Source: a bacterium (lineage in GTDB: Bacteria; Planctomycetota; Planctomycetia; Pirellulales; Pirellulaceae). From it: a stretch of DNA of 64,000 nucleotides. Shown piece by piece: positions 19,646 through 29,529 of the stretch (positions within the stretch are counted from its first letter, which is position 1; each line of letters begins with the position of its first letter). The stretch is from contig JANSWS010000001.1 in NCBI GenBank assembly GCA_024743355.1, positions 31,126 to 95,125 on the forward strand, given 5' to 3'. The position numbers and the translations under genes were made by a program. The notes below the pieces were generated by a model. It did no database searches. It saw only the letters and a program-made list of their open reading frames with translations, and had not been told where the DNA came from.

Positions 19646-21106
19646 CTACTTGGAACCCGGATCGCCAAGAATCCACAAATCCTCGATCATGCTGCAGCGT
19701 CTCTCTCGAGTAAACGTCAGCGGCGTCGTCACACCCTCCCCGGTCGGACCAGCGATGGAAAACGAAAGATAGCCCTCGCCACCTAAGCCCAAGCCTGCCA
19801 TGCAAGGACCGTTCTTGATGAACAGGGTGGTGTCTAGCACGCGGGCCATCTTGGTCATGTTGTGCACGTCACGTGAATGAATGATGCTCGTATGTCGGAA
19901 GCCGTGTTCGTAGTGTTGAGCCAACTCAATCGCGTGGTCAACATCGCGGCAGCGAACGAATGGCAGGAAGGGCATCATTTGCTCAACCCCCACAAAAGGA
20001 TGATCCTGGTCGGTTTCACCAAACACCAACTCGCAATTTGGATCTATCGTGACGCCCGCGGCCTGGGCTAACTTGGCCGCATCCTGTCCCAACAATTCCT
20101 TGGTAGGGGCTAGATGCCGGTCCTCTCCGACTTCTTGAAACGCGGCGGCGGTCAGACGATCGATTTGACTGCTGTTCAATGGCACGGCTCCCGCTCGCTG
20201 CATGGCGGCCAGCATGTCATCGAATACACGCTCCACCACGAAAACTTCCTTCTCCGCGATACACAGCAAGTTGTTGTCGTAGGCGGCACCCTGAATGATG
20301 CAACGCGCCGCTCGATCCAAGTCGGCGGATTCATCCACGACCACCGGAGGATTGCCGGGACCGGCCACAATGGCCCGCTTCCCACTATTCAAAGCCGCGC
20401 GTCCCACAGCCGGTCCACCGGTCACGCAAATCAGGGCCACATCGCGATGACTGAAAATTGCATTGGCGGTTTCCAAGGTTGGTTCCTGGATGACGCAAAT
20501 CAAATTGTCGATACCGATATCACGGTAGATGGCTTCGTTGAATCTTCGCACGCCTTCCGCAGCTACCCGACGGCCACTGGGGTGTGGATTGACTACCACT
20601 GAATTCCCCGCCGCCAACATGCTCACGGCGTTACCCGTAATGGTTGGCAGCGAATGGGTGACCGGCGTGATGGCCCCGATGACACCAAAGGGCGCGTGCT
20701 CGATGACAGCCAGTCCCTTGTCACCGCTATAGGCCTGAGTCGACAAGAACTCAGTTCCCGGAGAACGACGGCCCAACGTTTCCAGCTTTTCGATCTTGTG
20801 CTTCAACCTGCCGATTTTGGTCTCATTCATTTCCATCGTCCCCAGCTCTTCGGCGGATTCGATAGAGATGCGGCGAATGTGTTCAATGGCTTTTTTGCGG
20901 TCCTCCATGGGACGCGTTCTCAACTGCTCAAACGCCGCTCGAGCAGCGGCCACCGCCTGATTGGCGTCTTTAAACAGGCCGAAGCGGCCAGCCGGTTCGC
21001 CAGCGGTCTCGAGTCGGCGACTAGCGTGCCCGGCGACCCCACCGCCTCGAACTTCTTGAATGACTTGTGTCACGACGCTGCGTATAAGGTCTTCGCTGAT
21101 TTGCAT
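19646..21106 (-). CDS. CoA-acylating aldehyde dehydrogenase (PduP-like), BMC cargo
   Basis: N-terminal EP-like 'MQISEDLIRSVVTQVIQEVRGGG' plus ALDH domain 'GVIGAITPVTHSLPTITGNAVSMLAAGNSVVVNPHPSG', 'GGPAVGRAALNSGKRAIVAGPGNPPVVVD'. Confidence 0.92.
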   Translation of the reverse strand: MQISEDLIRSVVTQVIQEVRGGGVAGHASRRLETAGEPAGRFGLFKDANQAVAAARAAFEQLRTRPMEDRKKAIEHIRRISIESAEELGTMEMNETKIGRLKHKIEKLETLGRRSPGTEFLSTQAYSGDKGLAVIEHAPFGVIGAITPVTHSLPTITGNAVSMLAAGNSVVVNPHPSGRRVAAEGVRRFNEAIYRDIGIDNLICVIQEPTLETANAIFSHRDVALICVTGGPAVGRAALNSGKRAIVAGPGNPPVVVDESADLDRAARCIIQGAAYDNNLLCIAEKEVFVVERVFDDMLAAMQRAGAVPLNSSQIDRLTAAAFQEVGEDRHLAPTKELLGQDAAKLAQAAGVTIDPNCELVFGETDQDHPFVGVEQMMPFLPFVRCRDVDHAIELAQHYEHGFRHTSIIHSRDVHNMTKMARVLDTTLFIKNGPCMAGLGLGGEGYLSFSIAGPTGEGVTTPLTFTRERRCSMIEDLWILGDPGSK

Positions 21107-21150
21107 AGTTTCGATTCCTGAAAGTATTCCGCTCGATCTTGTTCGGCCTG

Positions 21151-21465
21151 TTAGCCATCCTGGCGGCTGTAGACTTTCTTCCTTTCGACATCCACCGAGT
21201 CGACGATCCCGATCACCACACAGTCGATGGGCAGCTTCTGCGTTTCGGGCGTAAACCTCGCGCTGCTACCTTGGGAAATCAACACGAAATCCCCGACTCC
21301 GGCACCCAGCATGTCGACGGCGATAAATGTTCTTCCGGTGGTCGTCAATCGATCTCGCTGCGATTGCTCCAAGCGGTAGGGCTCGACGACCAGCAGCTTT
21401 TGACCGCGCATCGACTCGACCTTTTCCGTCGCAACAACTGAACCGGTCACTTTGGCAACAAACAT
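21151..21465 (-). CDS. BMC-P shell vertex protein (EutN/CcmL family), copy 3
   Basis: Start reassigned to 'MFVAKVTGSVVATEKVESMRGQKLLVVEPYRLEQ...VAVDMLGAGVGDFVLISQGSSAR'; the track ORF to 21666 is over-extended into ackA. Confidence 0.9.
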   Translation of the reverse strand: MFVAKVTGSVVATEKVESMRGQKLLVVEPYRLEQSQRDRLTTTGRTFIAVDMLGAGVGDFVLISQGSSARFTPETQKLPIDCVVIGIVDSVDVERKKVYSRQDG

Positions 21466-21485
21466 GAGTCGTGTTCCCGCTTGGA

Positions 21486-22694
21486 TCAAACTCTGGATTC
21501 GGAATTGAGTAAGGCATACGTCTGCCGGGCCACCACCAATTCCTCGTTGGTGGGCACCACCCATATCTGCGAGCGACTGCTGTCCGCATCGATCCGGCAT
21601 TCGCCGGAAGCTGTCGAATTTTTGTCCGGGTCGAGACTCCAACCCAACTCGTCCAAGCCATCGCAAATTGCGGCTCGCATGGACTTCCCGTTTTCACCGA
21701 TACCGCCGGTAAAGACCAGCGCATCGCAACCGCCCAAAGCAACCAACATTCCACCCAAGTGCCGTCGAATCTCGGCCACATAAACATCCAACGCCAACCG
21801 GGCGGACGGCTCACCTGCTTGAGCGGCTTGTTCCAAATCCCTCAGATCACCGCTGATACCGCCTGAGATGCCCAGCAATCCGCCTTCCTCAGCTAGAACT
21901 TCCAACACCTCTGGCAAGCTTTTACCGCTATGCTCCATCAACATGGGCAGGCAGAACGGATCGAGATCACCCACACGGTTGTTCTGGGGTATTCCCGACT
22001 GGGGACTCATGCCCATCGATGTCGCCACGCTCTGTCCCGACTGAATGGCACACAGACTGCTCGAACCACCGAGATGGCAAGAAATAATCCTCGCGTCCTC
22101 TCGTCCCAGGAGTTCTTGTGTCCGTTGCGCGATGTAGCGATGGCTTGCGCCATGGAACCCCCACTTGCGCACCGGCAGAGCGTCCGACCACTCCTTGGGC
22201 AAGGCGTAGTAGCGTCGAGCGTCCGGAATACTCGCATGAAAGTCGGTCTCGAAGGCCGCGACCAGCGGGATGTCCGGTACGGTGTCCGCCAGTTGTCGCA
22301 TCGCACTCAAATAAGGTGGGTTGTGTGCCGGGGCCACCGAGCTGACTTCCTGCATACACTGCATGACTTCCTCATCGATGCGAAACACACCCTGCTTGCG
22401 GCCTCCATGCACCGCCTTAAAGCCGATGGCTGCAATCTCATCCGCACTCTCCAGGCATCCATGCTCAGGATCCGTCAACTGCTGAATGCAGGCTTGCACC
22501 GCCACGCCGTGATGAGGCACTTGCATTTCCAGTTGCCCGACATAGTCACCGATGGCTACCTGGCAAGGACTGCTCGGCGATCCAATCCGTTCGACACCGC
22601 CTCGAGCCAATTGAGTCTCCGACGCATCCTCTCGCATATCGAACAAGCGGTACTTAAAGCTGGTAGAACCGAGATTTGCGACTAGGATCTTCAT
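21486..22694 (-). CDS. ackA: Acetate/propionate kinase
   Basis: 'ILVANLGSTSFKYRLFDM', 'WGFHGASHRYIAQR', 'ISCHLGGSSSLCAIQSGQSVATSMG', 'ALVFTGGIGENG'. Confidence 0.93.
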   Translation of the reverse strand: MKILVANLGSTSFKYRLFDMREDASETQLARGGVERIGSPSSPCQVAIGDYVGQLEMQVPHHGVAVQACIQQLTDPEHGCLESADEIAAIGFKAVHGGRKQGVFRIDEEVMQCMQEVSSVAPAHNPPYLSAMRQLADTVPDIPLVAAFETDFHASIPDARRYYALPKEWSDALPVRKWGFHGASHRYIAQRTQELLGREDARIISCHLGGSSSLCAIQSGQSVATSMGMSPQSGIPQNNRVGDLDPFCLPMLMEHSGKSLPEVLEVLAEEGGLLGISGGISGDLRDLEQAAQAGEPSARLALDVYVAEIRRHLGGMLVALGGCDALVFTGGIGENGKSMRAAICDGLDELGWSLDPDKNSTASGECRIDADSSRSQIWVVPTNEELVVARQTYALLNSESRV

Positions 22695-22771
22695 TCCATT
22701 CCCTGACGACGAAAACGCACCATCCGAGGCCCGACGAGACCTTAACCAACGTGGAGTTGCCTGCTGGCAGC

Positions 22772-23041
22772 TCAGCCCAAAAAAGCCTCACTGAGACCTT
22801 CGGCTGGCCGCGGAATCACGTGGCTGCCAACCAACTCTCCAACTTGCGAAGCCGCGCTCGCACCGGCTTCAACAGCGGCTCGCACGCTGCCCACGTCACC
22901 GCTGACAATCGTGGTTACCAGGCCGCCTCCAATGTCGACGCGTTTCACGATCTCGACACTTGCCGCTTTCACCATGGCATCCGTGGCTTCAATCAACGCC
23001 AGCAAGCCTTTGGTCTCAACCAATCCAATTGCATTTTGCAT
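22772..23041 (-). CDS. BMC-H shell protein, copy 1
   Basis: '[32 protein letters not shown]...[23 protein letters not shown]...SHVIPRP'. Confidence 0.95.
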   Translation of the reverse strand: MQNAIGLVETKGLLALIEATDAMVKAASVEIVKRVDIGGGLVTTIVSGDVGSVRAAVEAGASAASQVGELVGSHVIPRPAEGLSEAFLG

Positions 23042-23107
23042 TTCAATACTCTTTATTCACTTCAGCGAGAGATACTACGTAACGAACGAGGGACAAGCTG
23101 GTATGGA

Positions 23108-23392
23108 TCAACCACCCACCTTCAAGACTTTGGAAAGATCCTGATGCGGGCGGGCGATGACCTGCACGCTTACCACCTCACCAATCCTGCCGGCTGCAGC
23201 CGCCCCGGCGTCGGTTGCAGCCTTGACCGCAGCCACGTCACCGGTGACAAAGGCCGAAACCAGACCACTGCCCACCTTGTCCCAACCCAAAAACTGCACG
23301 TTGGCAGCCTTCATCATGGCATCAGTCGCCTCGATCAAGGAAACAAAGCCCTTGGTCTCGATCATGCCCAACGCTTCGGAAATCTGTGCCAT
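23108..23392 (-). CDS. BMC-H shell protein, copy 2
   Basis: '[63 protein letters not shown]...VIARPH'. Confidence 0.95.
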   Translation of the reverse strand: MAQISEALGMIETKGFVSLIEATDAMMKAANVQFLGWDKVGSGLVSAFVTGDVAAVKAATDAGAAAAGRIGEVVSVQVIARPHQDLSKVLKVGG

Positions 23393-23512
23393 CTTTGGTT
23401 TTCTCCTAGATCTTGGCATTTAAATATCAGCCTCTCTCAGGCTAAACACGGAATTCGAACTTCGGCCGCTCAGCACAACTGGCAGACCTATGTATCTTTT
23501 CAGAACCTTCGT

Positions 23513-24211
23513 TCAGGACGAACCTTTGCAACCACATGCACCCTGCGGCTTCAGTTCCACGACCGTAGCCTCATCAAGGTTGCAAGCATTCCCCTCATCG
23601 GTATCAATATGCACTTCCAACTTGGCATTCTTATCAGCCCTAACCAGCAAATCATCGAAGGACACGCTGCACTGGTGGCTGGAGACCTTGAGCGTCATGA
23701 GGTCACCGTTCTGGACGCCGTAGTAGGCCGCTTCCTGAAAGTTCATATGCACATGACGGGCGGCGCGGATCACGCCCTGCTGCAGCTCCACCGTCCCGGC
23801 GGGTCCTACTAGCACGCATCCCGGCGTACCTTCGATGTCACCGGAGTGACGAACGGGAGCGGGAATACCGAGAGAGATGGCATCCGTCAACGCCAGCTCC
23901 ACCTGACTGTGCAACCTGGTTGGCCCTAGAACTCGTACTTCCGGCAACATGCGACGCCGAGGACCCACGATCATGACCGTTTCCTCGGCGGCGTAGAATC
24001 CGTCTTGGTACAGCGGCTTGCCTGGGGTCAACTTGTGACCGGCACCGAACAGTCGCTCGACGTGCTCATCGGTGAGATGCACATGCCGAGCTGAAATACT
24101 GACGCGCAGCTGAGGCTTGGCGACGGATCCCGCCTGGCCATTTGATATTCTATGAACAATCTGTCGCACCAGAGCTTCTACTTGCGTTCTATCTACGACT
24201 GCTGCACTCAT
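23513..24211 (-). CDS. pduL: PduL-type phosphotransacylase, BMC cargo
   Basis: '[20 protein letters not shown]', '[19 protein letters not shown]', '[17 protein letters not shown]'; EP-like N-terminus '[19 protein letters not shown]'. Confidence 0.92.
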   Translation of the reverse strand: MSAAVVDRTQVEALVRQIVHRISNGQAGSVAKPQLRVSISARHVHLTDEHVERLFGAGHKLTPGKPLYQDGFYAAEETVMIVGPRRRMLPEVRVLGPTRLHSQVELALTDAISLGIPAPVRHSGDIEGTPGCVLVGPAGTVELQQGVIRAARHVHMNFQEAAYYGVQNGDLMTLKVSSHQCSVSFDDLLVRADKNAKLEVHIDTDEGNACNLDEATVVELKPQGACGCKGSS

Positions 24212-24262
24212 AATCTGCTCCGGGTTCCATCAAGACCGGCGACCACACGCCACCGTCAACGT

Positions 24263-25138
24263 TTATTTTGGAGTTCGAGTATCACCGTTAGAACTTGCGG
24301 CCCGCTGGTCCGGGGCCGCCTGATCCGCCGCGGAATCATTCGATTCGCTGGCTGAGCCAGACCGCCTATCAGCCGCCAACAGCAAACATACTCCCGCCTC
24401 TTCCAGCCACTCTCGGGCCTGCGAACTCAGCGACTCGTCGCTGACAACCGTTTCCACTTCCGACAGGCCGCATAATTTCGCCAGGGAACTACGGCCAAAT
24501 TTACTGCTGTCAGCAACCACAATCGTCTGATCCGCGGACTGCATCATCGCCCGCTCCGTTTCGACCAATAGCAAATTACTGTTGTAGTAACCGCGGTGAT
24601 CGGCTCCGGCGATACTCAACACAGCCTTCTGCACGTTCAACGTGGACAACATCTGATTGGCGTAGGGGCCCAACGATACGCTGGTCCGATGGTGCACGTA
24701 TCCACCCAACAAAACCAGATCGACCGCGTCACTCGAAGCAAACAAATTGGCTACCGGCAACGAATTCGTGACCACCTGCAAAGGCCTACCCAATAACTGG
24801 CGAGCCAACTCGTAGGCAGTACTACCTCCGTCGATCAATAGCGTGTCGTGATCCTCGATCAATTCGCTGGCAGCGATCGCGACCTGCCGCTTTCGCTCCC
24901 ACTCCGCGTCCCGACGATCCTGAAAATGACGCATCGACGCCGCATTACCGGTGAAGAACACACCGCCATGCGTCCGCCGCACTTCGCCCTCCGCCTCCAG
25001 GTAATCCAAATCGCGACGAACTGTCGATTCGCTGACCTCCAAGGCCATGCGCAGATCGGGAATCGAAACGAAGCCCTCGGTCCGTATCAGCTCGCACAGC
25101 CGCGCTCGCCGCTGCTCAGTGACCGAAACAGTGCTCAA
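24263..25138 (-). CDS. DeoR/GlpR-family transcriptional regulator, first gene of BMC operon
   Basis: 'RRARLCELIRTEGFVSIPDLRMALEVSESTVRRDLDYLEAEGEVRRTHGGVFF', 'LLIDGGSTAYELARQL'. Confidence 0.93.
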   Translation of the reverse strand: MSTVSVTEQRRARLCELIRTEGFVSIPDLRMALEVSESTVRRDLDYLEAEGEVRRTHGGVFFTGNAASMRHFQDRRDAEWERKRQVAIAASELIEDHDTLLIDGGSTAYELARQLLGRPLQVVTNSLPVANLFASSDAVDLVLLGGYVHHRTSVSLGPYANQMLSTLNVQKAVLSIAGADHRGYYNSNLLLVETERAMMQSADQTIVVADSSKFGRSSLAKLCGLSEVETVVSDESLSSQAREWLEEAGVCLLLAADRRSGSASESNDSAADQAAPDQRAASSNGDTRTPK

Positions 25139-25474
25139 TTCCCACCACTTTCCGAGAGAATGCCGCCTGAAGTGCAGAATGATGCAATAAATCTACCACA
25201 GGAATGGCCAATATCAATCAATAAATCACCCAATCCCCTCAAACAGCACAAATTAAGCTATTTCCCAGGCGAAACTTGAAAGGACTGACCGAAATCGTGC
25301 ATTCACACCGATTGTCCAACGAATTCGGTGACGTCCGGATGGCCCAGGCAACACTAGAAGCCTGCTAATGGGCCGGAAACAGCCCTTGGCTCTAGAGCAA
25401 ACGGCTGAATGAAAGAAAGCCGGCAGGATAGCGATAGAAAACGATCGACAGCACAGCATCGACAGAAGTCAACG

Positions 25475-27361
25475 CTAAAGAGCCTGAGATTGGCCCTGCA
25501 GCCTGGCGTGCCGCTCGCGATCAATCTCCCAGTAGCCCACACCTTGCTCAGTTCGCGCGGGCTTGAGATAGGGACGCTGGCTGGCCGACTGACCGTCATG
25601 CAGTACCCTCCGCATATCGTCCAGCACCACCGGGTCGCTGCCGTAGTAGGCGTGCCCCAAGGAAAACAGTCCGTAACGCCCGGTATCCACCGCCTCTAAT
25701 CCCAAGGACGCCGGCAATTGGCCCAAGCCCAAGCGAGGTGCTGCATGCAGCCCTTGTGAAAGCTGCAGGGCGCGGTCATGACTGGAAAAATACAGAACCA
25801 CGTTTTCAGAAACGCTTTGAATAGCCTCCAGCGAGCGCGTTCGAAAGCGCTGCGCATCGACGTCCGGCGCAGCCAAAATTAAGGAACCGAGCAATTTCTC
25901 ACTTGCCGCCGAATCGGCCGCCTCGCCACGCAAGTAGATCCGCTCGATCGACTCCAAGAGAGCACGATTGCCCATGCTGTGAGCCACGATATTCAAGCGA
26001 CGAACGGAGCCTCGCTGCACGAGGTCGACAATCAGCCGCTCGAAATTTGGCACTGCCCAACTCACGGTAGCTTCATCGGCGGCGTAACCGGCCACCTGCC
26101 CTCGCGACGGCCAGCTATAGCTGATCGCCGGTCCTTGCACCTGCAAATCGGAAGCTAATTGAGCAGTCCGCTTCAGTGCATCCGCAAATTTAACGTTGTA
26201 ACCGTGGACAAACAGAAAGCCCTCTCCGGACTCAGACTCTCGCGACCGCTCCGCAACCCTGCCAAACCATTGATCGACATCGCGATCCACTTCCACGCGT
26301 TGCAGCATAATGTGTCGATCGGGCGATTCCGCAAACTCCAAACGCAACAAGGATGGCCTCTCGAACTTCCCCGGAAGATGCCCGGGCGGCAAGGAAACCT
26401 CCGCCAGGCCCACATGCAGGGGATACTCGTGCTCGTCGGGCTCAAACCGCAAGACCGAAAAACGCGTACTGGCATTGCTGGCCAGACGCGAATACTGCTG
26501 CCAGCGGACCAGGCTGATCTGCAGAGCCAGAATGCCCAACAGGGATGCCGTCACTGCGGTGCCCAACCATGCCCCACGCCACCGCTTCGCAGCAAAGGCC
26601 CCGCTTAATGCAGCCAATCCTAAACAGCCTAAGGCCAGGGCTGGCAGAAAGGTTCGCGACATCGAGGGCAAAACCTCTTGAGTTGGCAGCCGATCCGTGG
26701 CAAAGAAAACCTGTACCACTTCGGCCAAAGATTGGCTTTCCCTTGCGGCCTTTTCGACCGGTTCCACCTCGGACGCATCTGGCACGCCAGTTGGATCGAA
26801 CTCGGCCATCGACGGAGCCTCGGCCATCGAACCGCCGGGAGCCGGAGACGAAGCCTCTCCCGCGGGCTCGCCCGCTTCCAAGGAGGCTCGGCTGGTCGAC
26901 TCAGTCACCTCAGCTGCATCTTTCGGTGCATAGTTCCGTTGCGAAGACTTGCTATAGGTGTGGAAAGTCGGTTTCTGAACCCCTGCCCCCGCCGCATCCG
27001 CTGGGATCGTTTCTGCGGGCGAGCTCACCTCCGCACCCGGCGGCAAACTTCCACCTGTCCCAGCTTGAGCGGAATCGCTGACTGCCGCTTCCGATTCAGC
27101 CTGCTCGCCGGCTTCCGCGTCAGCATCTGCTTCCCAGTCCGCGCGAGTCTCGGTCTCGGCAACCGCCTCTTCCGATTGTCCGCTGCAGCCTGAAAGCATT
27201 GCGAGGCCAGAACACAACAGCAGGACAAAGGCCGCCCGCAGAGCCGTGTACAGATAGCCTCGAGCTGCTGACCACAGCCGCCCGCAGGGTTTGATGTTTG
27301 CCTGAAGTGGACACTCCATCCGACTCTGACCTCCCTGCCAACGGATCTCCCATCGTCTCAT
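25475..27361 (-). CDS. Lipoprotein-like alpha/beta hydrolase (DUF900-type)
   Basis: 'GEGFLFVHGYNVKFADALKRTAQLASDLQ', 'NIVAHSMGNRALLESI', 'LILAAPDVDAQRF'; lipobox-like LSGCSG; long Ala/Glu/Ser-rich linker. Confidence 0.85.
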   Translation of the reverse strand: MRRWEIRWQGGQSRMECPLQANIKPCGRLWSAARGYLYTALRAAFVLLLCSGLAMLSGCSGQSEEAVAETETRADWEADADAEAGEQAESEAAVSDSAQAGTGGSLPPGAEVSSPAETIPADAAGAGVQKPTFHTYSKSSQRNYAPKDAAEVTESTSRASLEAGEPAGEASSPAPGGSMAEAPSMAEFDPTGVPDASEVEPVEKAARESQSLAEVVQVFFATDRLPTQEVLPSMSRTFLPALALGCLGLAALSGAFAAKRWRGAWLGTAVTASLLGILALQISLVRWQQYSRLASNASTRFSVLRFEPDEHEYPLHVGLAEVSLPPGHLPGKFERPSLLRLEFAESPDRHIMLQRVEVDRDVDQWFGRVAERSRESESGEGFLFVHGYNVKFADALKRTAQLASDLQVQGPAISYSWPSRGQVAGYAADEATVSWAVPNFERLIVDLVQRGSVRRLNIVAHSMGNRALLESIERIYLRGEAADSAASEKLLGSLILAAPDVDAQRFRTRSLEAIQSVSENVVLYFSSHDRALQLSQGLHAAPRLGLGQLPASLGLEAVDTGRYGLFSLGHAYYGSDPVVLDDMRRVLHDGQSASQRPYLKPARTEQGVGYWEIDRERHARLQGQSQAL

Positions 27362-27695
27362 TGAATCTGCGACGCAAGAATGCTAGCAAACCGATGCTTG
27401 CAGCCTTCAAGCATCGCGTTGCAGAGACGAGAAGCTGGCATAACTAACTGAAACTTCTGGTGGTATCGGTCGTCTCGGCTGCGGAGCTGCCGCGGAAGTC
27501 ACCAGAAATCACTCAGTCAGCCCCCAAGCTTGCCGGTTTCTGTGCCCCCCACGATTCAGTTTCCAAGAATTCCTAGGCAAAATCTGGAAAACTCAGCGGC
27601 GGATTGCTGGATTAGCTTGCCTGTCTCCGCTAAACTCGCAGAACCTTCGGAGATTGACTAGTCGAACAACCAGGATGATGGAAGGTATAGTGAAC

Positions 27696-28496
27696 ATGCA
27701 TCAAAGAATAAAAGTTATTGCCTGCTGGGCATGTACCTTAATGCTGGGTACCGCTGTGCTGGGTACTGCGACACTGAGAGCTCAAGAGCTGGACCCACCC
27801 ATCCCTGCTATTCCCGATGTACCGAGTGAGGCTGCTCCGATTGCCGCGGAAGCGGTGCCGACTCCCTCACAGTCAATTCTGGAGGCTGTGACTGCCTATC
27901 AAAGCGGGTGGGGATCGCTGCGACAGGACGGTAGTTTGCACGGTCAAGTCTTGTCGCCGGCCGGTGTTCAAGCGGGTGCAACCGTCACCATCCAGAGCGG
28001 CGGCGCCACTGTCGGCTCGGCCACCAGCGATGAGCAGGGCCGCTTCGTGATCACTGGGTTGAGCCCCGGTCTTCATACCTTGCGGGCAGATTCGGGCAGC
28101 AGCTATGCGGTGCATTCCGTTCTGCTTCAACAAGGCGGTGCCGACTCGGTCATGAACGTCTACTGTGCCGGTTTGCCGAGATCCGAAATCGAGCGGATGT
28201 TTTCGGAAATGTGGTCCCCGGGAAATTGGTTTGATACACCTGAGAGCTCGACGGCCAGGCTGCTAGGCCCTCCAGCTCCGCAAATGCAGAATCCACGAGT
28301 TAACATGCGCGGTGGCGTGGTAAATGGTCAGTTACTGTTTCCTAGCCCCAACTGGCTGCCCTCCGGACACATGGTCAAGGTTTTTAGAAACGGGCAACTG
28401 TTGGCCACTGCACCAGCCGATCAGTATGGACGCTTCTCTTTCGAACCAGGAACTGCCGGAGCGGTTGACATTGTTGCCGGCGGTGGCGCCTATTGA
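27696..28496 (+). CDS. Secreted carboxypeptidase-regulatory-like domain protein, N-terminal part upstream of in-frame TGA
   Basis: Signal peptide, 'GSLHGQVLSPAGVQAGATVTIQSGGATVGSATSDEQGRFVITGLSPGLHTLRA'; ends at TGA 28494-28496. Confidence 0.8.
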   Translation: MHQRIKVIACWACTLMLGTAVLGTATLRAQELDPPIPAIPDVPSEAAPIAAEAVPTPSQSILEAVTAYQSGWGSLRQDGSLHGQVLSPAGVQAGATVTIQSGGATVGSATSDEQGRFVITGLSPGLHTLRADSGSSYAVHSVLLQQGGADSVMNVYCAGLPRSEIERMFSEMWSPGNWFDTPESSTARLLGPPAPQMQNPRVNMRGGVVNGQLLFPSPNWLPSGHMVKVFRNGQLLATAPADQYGRFSFEPGTAGAVDIVAGGGAY

Positions 28497-28499
28497 GCG

Positions 28500-28859
28500 A
28501 TGTGTGTTGAAATCGTCGATGCGGGCGGGTCGGACATTTCCATGACGTCTTCCAACGGCACTCGTTTTGTTGCCAAGCAAGATGTCCCAGCAGATGTTTG
28601 CTTGGTGCCTCTGGTTGGCGAAGGTGTTGTGACCGAAGAAGTTGTACTGGCCGATGACGCGTGTGCCACAGAATGCTGCACTCCCATGGGAGGCTACATG
28701 GGTGGTGGCGGCGGCTTTGGTGGCGGCGGAGGCGGAGGCTTCGGCATGGGTGGCTGGGGCGGCTTGCTGGGTGCCGCGGGACTAGCCGTTGGAATCGCCG
28801 CTCTCGCGGATGACGATGATGGCTTTAACTTCAATGTTCCCAGCCCTCTAGCACCATAG
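28500..28859 (+). CDS. C-terminal part in the same frame after TGA (Gly-rich, DDDDGF tail)
   Basis: Same frame as 27696 ORF (804 nt apart); 'MCVEIVDAGGSDISMTSSNGTRFVAKQDVPADVCLVPLVGEG...GGGGGFGMGGWGG'; may not be an independent gene. Confidence 0.6.
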   Translation: MCVEIVDAGGSDISMTSSNGTRFVAKQDVPADVCLVPLVGEGVVTEEVVLADDACATECCTPMGGYMGGGGGFGGGGGGGFGMGGWGGLLGAAGLAVGIAALADDDDGFNFNVPSPLAP

Positions 28860-28913
28860 AGTCAGCTTGATCCGGTCGCAGACAGGGTCATTTTTTAAAC
28901 CACGATCTAACGG

Positions 28914-28951
28914 AAGCTGTGAGAACTCATCCTGAGCTCACAGCTTTTTTT
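28914..28951 (+). terminator. Rho-independent terminator
   Basis: AAGCTGTGAG-loop-CTCACAGCTT followed by T-run. Confidence 0.85.
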
Positions 28952-29402
28952 GACGATTGGCTGCTGTCGACAGCCGATCCAACGCCTGTGCAAAGGCCTT
29001 CTTGTCGCGTGGGCTGTAGGGAGCACTTCCCCCCGAAATCTCCCCTGAGCCGCGCAAGCCATCCATGAAGTCTCGCATGGAAAGCTTGGAGGCAATATTG
29101 TCCGCGTGATATTCTTCTCCCCTCGGATCAATCACGTAGACACCGCGCTCAACTAGCTGAGCCGCCAAAGGAATGTCGGCGGTGATAGCAATGTCACCAG
29201 CAGCCGCTGCCTGAAGGATGTGTTGATCGGCGGCATTCGCATGAGGCTTGACGATCACGCACGAGACCATGCTGGTATTTATCGGTACGGCAAGCCGCTG
29301 ATTGGCTACCAGAATGGTCTCGATCTGCAGCCTCTTGGCGGTACGGAAGATCACCTCCTTGGCCTCGCGTGGTGCCGCATCTCCATCGACCCAGATTTTC
29401 AT
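28938..29402 (-). CDS. YaiI/YqxD family protein (DUF188)
   Basis: 'MKIWVDGDAAPREAKEVIFRTAKRLQIETILVANQRL', 'DQHILQAAAAGDIAITADIPLAAQLVERG'. Confidence 0.93.
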   Translation of the reverse strand: MKIWVDGDAAPREAKEVIFRTAKRLQIETILVANQRLAVPINTSMVSCVIVKPHANAADQHILQAAAAGDIAITADIPLAAQLVERGVYVIDPRGEEYHADNIASKLSMRDFMDGLRGSGEISGGSAPYSPRDKKAFAQALDRLSTAANRQKKL

Positions 29403-29529
29403 GTTTTTGCTCCGATCCGCAGAATCCACACGGACTTGTTAGCCGGCAGTTGAGTGTGAGTAAATCATCAGGCTGAGCTGCGCAAGAATCGGGTGGCTAC
29501 TCGCAGTCCAGCGAGTCTATATTTGACGC

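Noticed and set aside
21930-22685. 251-aa plus-strand ORF
   Set aside because: Entirely antisense to ackA, no recognisable protein features
22676-23812. 378-aa plus-strand ORF across the BMC region
   Set aside because: Antisense to two clear BMC-H genes and pduL; composition shows no conserved domain, a by-product of GC-rich coding on the other strand
28494-28496. TGA as selenocysteine codon
   Set aside because: No selenoprotein family similarity and no obvious downstream bacterial SECIS-type hairpin seen; mutation or readthrough is simpler
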